The position numbers were made by a program, and so were the translations under genes. This document shows, one piece after another, positions 57,358 to 64,000 of a stretch of DNA of 64,000 bases (its first letter is position 1; the number at the start of each line of letters is the position of its first letter). The notes under the pieces are model-generated. The model did not search any database and was not told where the DNA came from. It was given only the letters and a program-made list of their open reading frames with translations. The DNA comes from Choanephora cucurbitarum (Eukaryota > Mucoromycota > Mucoromycetes > Mucorales > Choanephoraceae): the NCBI GenBank assembly GCA_025331435.1, contig JAIWNI010000121.1, positions 1-64,000 on the forward strand, written 5' to 3'.

Positions 57358-59390
57358 ATGCAAACTCTACAGCCACAAGAACCCCAGCAATATTTCTTAA
57401 ACAGCCATGAACAGAGTGTCAGTGACTTCCTTAAAGACTGTCACCTCTCTCAATATTTGAATGTATTCCTACAAGAAGGCTTTGATTCAGTCACTTCTGT
57501 AAGTTTTGAATGATTTAAATTTTCTCATTGTTCTTATTTGTTCTGTTTATAAGCTTCTAGAAATCACTGAAGACGACATGATATTCATGAATGTAAAACG
57601 TGGTCACAGAAGAGTATGTAAGAAAAATCAAAATAGCCTCTAGGAATGTTTTTTATTAATTGATATACTTTAGTTAATTCAAAGAGAAATCGCTACAATG
57701 AAAGGCATTCCCCGAAATCAACCATTGGTAACAAACATGATGGGTGCAAGTAAGGAACATTGGTCAATGTTCTTTCCTATAACAGGACTCTGATTTACTT
57801 ACATTTTATTTCATAGAATACGGACCAGAATCGATACCCAACAAGATAGAAGAAACAAGAAGATCCAGTAATGGTTTCGCTACCAATAACACAAGTAATA
57901 CAAATGGCTACACCAGTAGCAACCCAAATCCTAGCCATCATCTCTCAGGCTATGAAACCCATCTCACTGGTCTCCCAAGCCCTCAAAGCATGAACAGTGG
58001 CGTTGGTAGTACAACCAGCGGAAGCAGTGGAAATAGCTCTAGTTCAGGCCCAACTACTAATTTACGTACTCGATTTCAACCAACCGAACGAGCCAGTATT
58101 GTCAGCTCAGGTACCAGTAGTATGACTGACAGCAGTCGTGACAGTACCATCAGCAAGACAAGTCCAGACATAACCAACACTACTGACACTCCTCCTACTA
58201 AAAACAGTAAGACAACAGATCATGCCAACAACAGCGCTATTAATAAGCTGCATGACAATGCTAACAACAACCATACATTGTCCCTTTCTGACATAAGAAG
58301 CAACAGCATTTCATCCAATGATGATAATGATTCCATTGACACCAATGGTTCAGCTCCTACCACCAAGCGCAAATACAGACGACACCCCAAACCTGATCGC
58401 AATGCACCTATCAAGCCACCTTCTGCCTATATCATGTTCTCCAATGATGCTCGTGCTGAACTCAAGAACAAGAACCTGTCATTTGCTGAACTTGCCAAGA
58501 TTGTAGGTGACCGATGGAAGAACCTCAGTCATATGGACAAGCAATCCTATGAACGCATGGCTATGCGTGCCAAAGATGAATATCTTGCCTCACTGGAGCA
58601 GTACCGACAGACACCACAGTACCAACAATATCAAGAATATCTATCTGAATTTAAGGCAAAACAAGACAATGCCAACAGATTGATAGGAAGAGCCAGAAAG
58701 CGAGCTAAGCCTACCTCTCCTGGCAGTGGCAGTATTGCTGACTTCAGTTCCAATGGTAACTCCAATGGTAATGGAAGCTCTGGCAGTGGATCTGCTGATG
58801 CCTACGGCGATAAAGAAAGTGTCATTCAAAGACAGAACCAACGACTCTCCAATGAAGATGCTGACGAAGTCTTACCGCAGCACCCTCTGTCTGAGAAAGC
58901 CTCCAAATCTTCATTTGAAACAGATGAAAACAATGACCCAAATTACACTACTGACAACGCAAATCCCCTATTCTTGCGACAGACATCTCATCCACGTCAC
59001 TTCCATCACCATCGCTCACATCATAGACAAAATCCACCTTCTTCCGATTCTGGCTATACCTCACAAAACTACTATAACTCAAATACAAACGACAAACCAC
59101 CACATCAATGGAACTATCGCTCAAATCAAATCATGCGGGGCATGTTACCTGTTGAGTTTATTCATCATACAGTTCCTACTCCATCATCTCAGCCACCCGC
59201 CTATTCAAAAGATACGCCTTCCAGTCATGACGTGGACATGGATGAAGAAGACGAAGCAGATGATGAGATTGAGCCCAAGAACAAGATGCCTGGTCTTCAT
59301 CGTTCAGAAGACAGTTTATCCATTCAAAGTGCTCACTATGGCTCAAAAAGAAGAAGCCCACGGTTTAATAAATCATCCATGCAAACTTAA
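57358..59390 (+). CDS. SAM-domain plus HMG-box DNA-binding protein
   Basis: Four exons (57358-57498, 57554-57613, 57674-57749, 57817-59390) encode 616 aa. Residues 20-75 form a SAM domain (VSDFLKDCHLSQYLNVFLQEGFD, then LLEITEDDMIFMNVKRGHRR, then LIQREIATMKG). A long Ser/Thr/Asn-rich disordered stretch follows. A basic lead (KRKYRRHPKPDRN) precedes a single HMG box at about 290-360 (PIKPPSAYIMFSNDARAELK ... LAKIVGDRWKNLSHMDKQSYE). The remaining 250 residues are disordered and include NSNGNGSSGSG, His-rich and acidic runs. HMG boxes bend DNA; SAM domains mediate oligomerisation. I cannot say whether it is sequence-specific or architectural. Both domains are clear; the partner genes are unknown. 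Confidence 0.88.
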
Positions 59391-60340
59391 TTCTTTTAGC
59401 TTAATTTCCTACTTTTTATGCTCTCATATTCCCCATCTCCTTTTTTTTGCCACATATGCTTATATTTAAAGAAAGAAAGATTTATGCTCAAGAAAATTTG
59501 TATATTCTTAGACACCCTTTTTTTTATATGCCACTTTTCGTTATTTACTAAAATAATAAAATAAACCAAAAACACAGTATATTTTTCAATCCATCTTAGT
59601 TTGCCCACTTACTGTTTAATTGCTGCGTTAAAAAAAAAGGGTTTGAAAATAGCATCATCCATTGTTATATCGAAAAGTTACTTTGCATGATCCAATTATT
59701 CCCATTGGATAAATTATTATCCGTAGGCTTTTACTCCAGAAAAGATAATATATAGAAACAAAGACCTCACGAGAAACGTGAATGCCCTTTTTTTTTCTTT
59801 ATATGTCAACAAGCCCGTTTTAAGCACTGGAAATGTATCATAAAGTAAGGCTTAAATTAGAGAAGGGGAAGAAAAATGGTTGAACATTCATAGCCTTGTC
59901 AAGAGCTTTTAGCAAAAAAAAAAAAAGAAGTCCCCTTTTTATCTAAACCCAATCATGCAGTGGCTATTTAAGGTTGAAAGGCACTTTTCTTGAAATTCAC
60001 TAGTCAATATTTGTTTATTGCTTTTGTCCAACTTGCTTATACCCCTTACTAAGGGATTTATGCAGGAAAACTATCGCTTATGAAGGAAGGAAGAAGGGAA
60101 ATCGTTTTCCATTTAAAGTATTTCCCGCATTCTGTAGCGATTTTTATGGGGAATCAACGTGTAAGCTAAGCAAGGAAAACACTATGTTCTCTACCAACAT
60201 TCTTTTTTGGGCAGCATGTAAGTTTAAACAAGGAACTCAAGACTTTCTGTGTAGAATAGGGGTGGTGGTGGTTGTGATACACTATTAGCTTGCGCCAAAT
60301 GATTTTTAGGTCTATTTAACAGAGCTGTCAAAGCCGTGTA

Positions 60341-60465
60341 TAGTTAGTCGCTCAATTTGAAAGTAACATGAAAATCGCTACGACACCATTTGATTTGTAT
60401 ATATGCTTAGTAAAAGAGTAACATTTCTCAGGAAAAGGAACATTATCAAAATAAAGTAATCGCTG
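60341..60465. mobile_element. 125-bp MITE-like element related to the one at 37383-37466
   Basis: The left end TAGTTAGTCGCTCAATTTGA is close to the left end of the other element, and the right end ATAAAGTAATCGCTG inverts to a diverged copy of it. Flanks are TA on both sides. The interiors also share TATGCTTA and ATTTCTCA-GAA blocks, so the two are copies of one family. This copy is longer and more diverged. Confidence 0.6.
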
Positions 60466-62111
60466 TATTGGAAAAAAAGAAATTTGGTCTATCATGACGC
60501 GTATAGTTTTGCTGTATCATATGTCTTATGTAATTGTTTGGCTTACAACATATGCTCGCATATCATTTAGACAAAAGCAAACCTATATGAAGGCATGTAT
60601 CGTTTCAATGAAGGTTCCTCTCTATAACATGTACTGGATAAAGAATACATTGCTCTCTCTCTCTTTTTTGATGTTTATTATTTTGTGTTCATTGTGATTC
60701 CTTGAGAAGATAGTCGTCACAAGAAGATCATAGCCTATCTAGAGTTTGTTACAAAACTCTCTTTTTGTTTGTGTAGCAGCATATGATTTGTTCAATCTTC
60801 ACACTCCTCTTTTTTTTTTCTAGATACATCTACCAATTGAGTGAGGATCACACCTGACTAGAGAATGAATGCATGCATAAAATAACTTGCAAATTGTCGA
60901 TTTTGACTAAAAGAAAAGATACAGAGATCATCTCATAAGAAATTAGTATTTCCGTCAGGGAATGCTGATTTAAGGAAAACAAAGTTCTGAATTCAATGCA
61001 AAGCATCAAATGGTAGATTCATTCGAGCCGTGATTGACTCTCAGCCATCATGAATTATTTAACTGGTTATACTGTGTCTTAATGAAGAAGAGCACAGACA
61101 TTTTTTCCCCTCACTCACTCAAAAGAAAATCAAGAGGGCCTAGTATGGTTTCAACGTAGTGCAATTGAAAGCAAAGAAGTGCTGCATGCAATTATGAAGA
61201 GTAGTATTCGAACGATACCCGGGACACAAGCTATCTAGCAATGGAAAAGTTCCGAAAGCCTATTTTATTATTTTTCGGTGTTACTCCCCCTCTTCTCTCT
61301 CAATTCAATGATAGTTTTAACCCTTTTAGAAACAAGTGCATTCTACAGGTTATCATTTCTATTTTAAACACTCTTTTAGGATTCGTAATCTTAAAAAGGG
61401 TAATTAAAACAAGAAGAATCGGGAATACTTCCGGTTAGCTTAGCTATCCTTCCCTTCCAAATGGATGTATGACAGCTGAAGTTGATTCTATTATAGTCAG
61501 TATTTGCTGAATCTGAGTTCATGAGAGTATGAAAGAATAGCACTGTTGCCTATTCAGCAGAATTTGATACACAAGATAAAGGCTGTGTAAAAAAAAAATA
61601 AGAGAAAGAGGAAGTTGTTTAGTTATTTACTACCTTCTTTTTCGAGTGAATTGCCTTCTATCCGTTCATTCAAATTTCTTTATTTTTCTTACTAAAACTC
61701 AATCCCATATTCATCACCACAAGAGAAATTGGGTATCAAAAAAGGAAACTTAACTAGCAGGCTACATTTCATTGGATAAAAACTGTGTAATCCCCCCATT
61801 TGAGTTCTACATTTGGATTTTTGTAAGACTGTGTTAATAAAAATGGTAGTCTAGTAAGGCAAACAAAACGCTTTGGGAGAATAGGTGTGACAATTCCACC
61901 AGAAACGTAAAATTGTGAACGCCGGTGTTGGTTTGGGTGCTTGTCGAGTTTTTTCTTCATTTTTTTTCTAAGTACTTTTGAGATTGAAGGGGTGACTGCT
62001 ATAAACTAGTAACTAATCCCTAATACTTAGAAAAAATTTTCTCTTTCCTTTATCTTCTAAGGTGAGTTTTAGGTATTTCTTTGCTTTGGATGGCAACTAA
62101 CACGCTTCTAA

Positions 62112-62410
62112 TGGCAGAGTAGCTCTTTGTTCCCAACGCGCTCAAGATGCAACAGTATCTAGTGTGTTTGCTTTGAAAAGTACAGAAGAGACCCAAACTG
62201 TAGGTTAGTTTTTAAGGCACTACAGATGAGATAAGAGTTTTAACATCATCTTCTTTCTATAGATGGCTTGCATATTCTTTAACAACAAATAGATGCACCA
62301 AGTGCAAAGGCGCCTAAACTACTTGAGCTTCTAAGGTGTTTTCTACTGTCAATCCAAACCAAAGCGTTCTGCTAGAATGCCTTAGCTGTTCTGGTTTCAA
62401 CCATAAGGTA
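62112..62410 (+). pseudogene. Decayed two-exon coding fragment of unknown family
   Basis: One frame reads GRVALCSQRAQDATVSSVFA and STEETQTV, then a GTTAGT...TATAG intron-like gap of about 57 nt, then DGLHIL, stop, QQIDAPSAKAPKLLELLRCF, LSIQTKAFC, stop, NALAVLVSTIR and a GTAAGT donor-like site. Two in-frame stops (TAA and TAG, each one C-to-T change from a Gln codon) show it is dead. No family recognised. Confidence 0.4.
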
Positions 62411-62493
62411 AGTGACGCAAATGAGTGTTAAAGCCTAGCAGCATTAGTACAGTTTTTTCTACCAATAAAATGAAGCAAAAATACTCTTCTGCA

Positions 62494-62612
62494 TCCCCCC
62501 ATTCTTATTTGAAAAGTACCCCCAATATTATTTGAGAGCACCCCCAATATTATTTGAGAAATGGCCCCCAATTCCTATATGAGGAATACCCCCCACCCAT
62601 TTTTGGAGAAAA
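62494..62612. repeat. Degenerate ~24-bp tandem repeat with C5-6 tracts
   Basis: Runs of five or six C start at 62495, 62519, 62541, 62565 and 62589 (spacing 24, 22, 24, 24). Each is followed by an AT-rich tail such as AATATTATTTGAGA. The two central units are almost identical; the outer ones have diverged. Confidence 0.8.
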
Positions 62613-63187
62613 TTCAAGGACTGTCCAAAAAAGGAATCTTAACTGCATGCTACACAAAAACTGCCTTTGTTTCACAGAAAAAATCTCTTGTGGTGATATA
62701 CCTGATCGAGTGTCCTTTACACAGACCCTGTTTTTCTTTCTTTCTAGTAGATGATAAGGTAACTGTTTTATCTGTTAACTCAGTGTGTAACGACATCAAG
62801 ACGGAAAACCCCGAATTTTTGTAAGACCTAAATAGATGACATGCCATTTCCTCATGTACATTGTACAACTTGCTTTTATGATTTCTTTTTTAAAATAATC
62901 ATAGGTAATATGTATATGTTATATTTATTGATGCACCATGAAACCATAGGTTAGAAGGGAATGGAAAAAGGATACAGTGAATTCAAATAAATGAGGGTAT
63001 AGAGAATTACATAAGTTGATGCAGAGTAGGATCAACGCTATTTACATAAATAAGATGTGTCATATCTTATGAGTATATACATAGAATAAAGAGTGACAAT
63101 ACATGAAGAAAAGGAATGGACTAGGTGATAGAGGGAAGGGATTGTATAGGGGGGTGATTTAATGACAAGGATAGGCAGCCTCTTGGT

Positions 63188-63943
63188 TTAAGAAATAGGC
63201 TTCATTTTCCCTTAAAAGTATGAGTTTTTCTTCTTTCAATCATCATAGTTTTCATCTTACCTTGTTGTCTTTCAAAGGATGGGTCATGGAAGGAATAAAG
63301 CTGTTGAGAGGAAGCGGAAGTGACAGAGGATCTGCTACTGAGATTATCGTCGCACCCAGGGGTTGTTGCACCTTCTTCGTATTCTTGGACGCTTTCCAGC
63401 AAGTCGCTATCACTGGTCATTTGAAAAATCAGACTTTCGTTTGCCTGACGAAGTTGGTCAATTTCATTCTTGAAACGTTCTTCCTTTTGAACTGTTTCTT
63501 TGACTAAACAAATAGGTTACAACACAAGTTGAATACAAGCAACAACAACTATTTACCGTATTGCAAGGTACGTTCAATGATAGTTCCTTTAGAAGGGCGG
63601 CGGTCGTTTTGCAAATTAGGTAAAGAGTGGGCTAATTGCTGGAACTTGGTGTTCAAGCATTCACGTCTTGCGCGCTCAATAGCATTATGCTCAGCTCTTC
63701 TTTGAGCTTTTGAGTTGTTGGTGGTTGCTTCATTACCATGCGAACTAAAGAAGAAGGGAATGAGTCAACATTATCTTTGAAAGAAGTTCATGATTTACTT
63801 TGTAGGTGAAGATATGACAGAAGAATAGATCTGATCTGCCGCTGTCATCAAATCAAAGGAGTCTTCAACTACTCCATTGAATTCCAAATCTTGAAGTGGA
63901 TAATAAGCCTGCTGCTGTTGTTGTTGTTGTTGATATAACATCA
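63188..63943 (-). CDS. bHLH transcription factor, N-terminus outside the window
   Basis: Visible exons are 63799-63943, 63557-63744, 63261-63503 and 63188-63210; the first is preceded by an intron whose donor (GTAAGC) lies at the right window edge, so at least one exon is missing. The protein has a polyGln start (QQQQQQQQ after LY), an acidic stretch, then a basic helix-loop-helix: RRAEHNAIERARRECLNTKF, loop, GTIIERTLQYV. The basic motif H-N-A-x-E-R-x-R-R fits E-box binders. A coiled region (KEERFKNEIDQLRQANESL) follows the second helix. The last splice is uncertain: the model ends GKMKPIS, but another frame reads ENEAYFLNQEAAYP. Related proteins include fungal Esc1-like regulators. The target genes are unknown. 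Confidence 0.85.
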
Positions 63944-64000
63944 CTAACAAAAGATCATGAGTATTCAAGATGACAACAGATTATCTTTGGCTTACTTTGT

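Larger units (their letters stand above)
59391..63187. other. 3.8 kb intergenic region with MITE, repeats and a decayed exon
   Basis: No intact gene seen. It contains a MITE-like element (60341-60465), a decayed coding exon pair (62112-62410), and a C-tract tandem repeat (62494-62612). A single additional C-tract unit (CCCCCCATTTGAG) lies at about 61793. Confidence 0.55.

Noticed and set aside
61195..61225. TTCGAA with pairing arms GGTAT/ATACT, possible tRNA T-arm
   Set aside because: Loop is CGTTCGA instead of TTCGANN, and no D-arm or anticodon arm fits.

Overview
This is a eukaryotic, fungal window. The genes are split by many short GT-AG introns (mostly about 45-110 nt), intergenic DNA is AT-rich, and the products are fungal: Prm1, the Mdv1 fission adaptor, a PPZ-type phosphatase, Clu1, and a Scd6/Lsm14 protein. 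A decayed Tc1/mariner transposase and a PD-(D/E)XK-like gene both resemble families I know as expanded in Mucoromycota, so a Mucorales-like early-diverging fungus is the best guess. I cannot name a genus. I found no tRNA, rRNA or CRISPR array.

Layout. 1-9135: a Scd6/Lsm14 gene running off the left edge, an O6-methylguanine-DNA methyltransferase, a small secreted HsbA-like protein, an alpha/beta hydrolase and a Rheb GTPase. 9136-12874 is a 3.7 kb gene-poor stretch. 12875-20533: a long-chain alcohol oxidase with a peroxisomal C-terminus, an FHA-domain protein, a stand-alone homologue of the EXD2 C-terminal domain, and a type II membrane protein. 20587-27943: a 912-aa protein with 24-bp internal repeats and a PD-(D/E)XK-like C-terminus, a PPZ phosphatase, a zinc-finger protein and a soluble ABC ATPase. 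27944-30315: transposon debris and a degenerate tandem repeat. 30316-41701: a dense block with a metacaspase, ESCRT-III CHMP2/Did4, a Hul5/UBE3C HECT ligase, Prm1 and a SET-MYND protein. 44881-54438: a Kre9-like-domain membrane protein, Mdv1 and Clu1. 57358-59390: a SAM plus HMG-box protein. The right edge holds a truncated bHLH gene.

How genes relate. There are no operons. Three tail-to-tail pairs have stop codons only 5, 8 and 21 bp apart, so their 3' UTRs must overlap. Mdv1 (mitochondrial fission) and Clu1 (mitochondrial distribution) are neighbours. Metacaspase and CHMP2 lie in tandem 93 bp apart.

I rebuilt exon structures by hand, checking splice sites, reading-frame phase and family similarity; all spliced models keep an open frame. 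The most notable observations are an ATG-only 3-nt first exon in CHMP2, a 22-nt microexon in the Kre9-like gene, an intron inside the catalytic Cys codon of the HECT ligase, two related MITE-like elements, and two separate degenerate repeats of about 22-24 bp. I did not see a clearly new multi-gene system. The closest candidate for new biology is the repeat-bearing PD-(D/E)XK-like gene.
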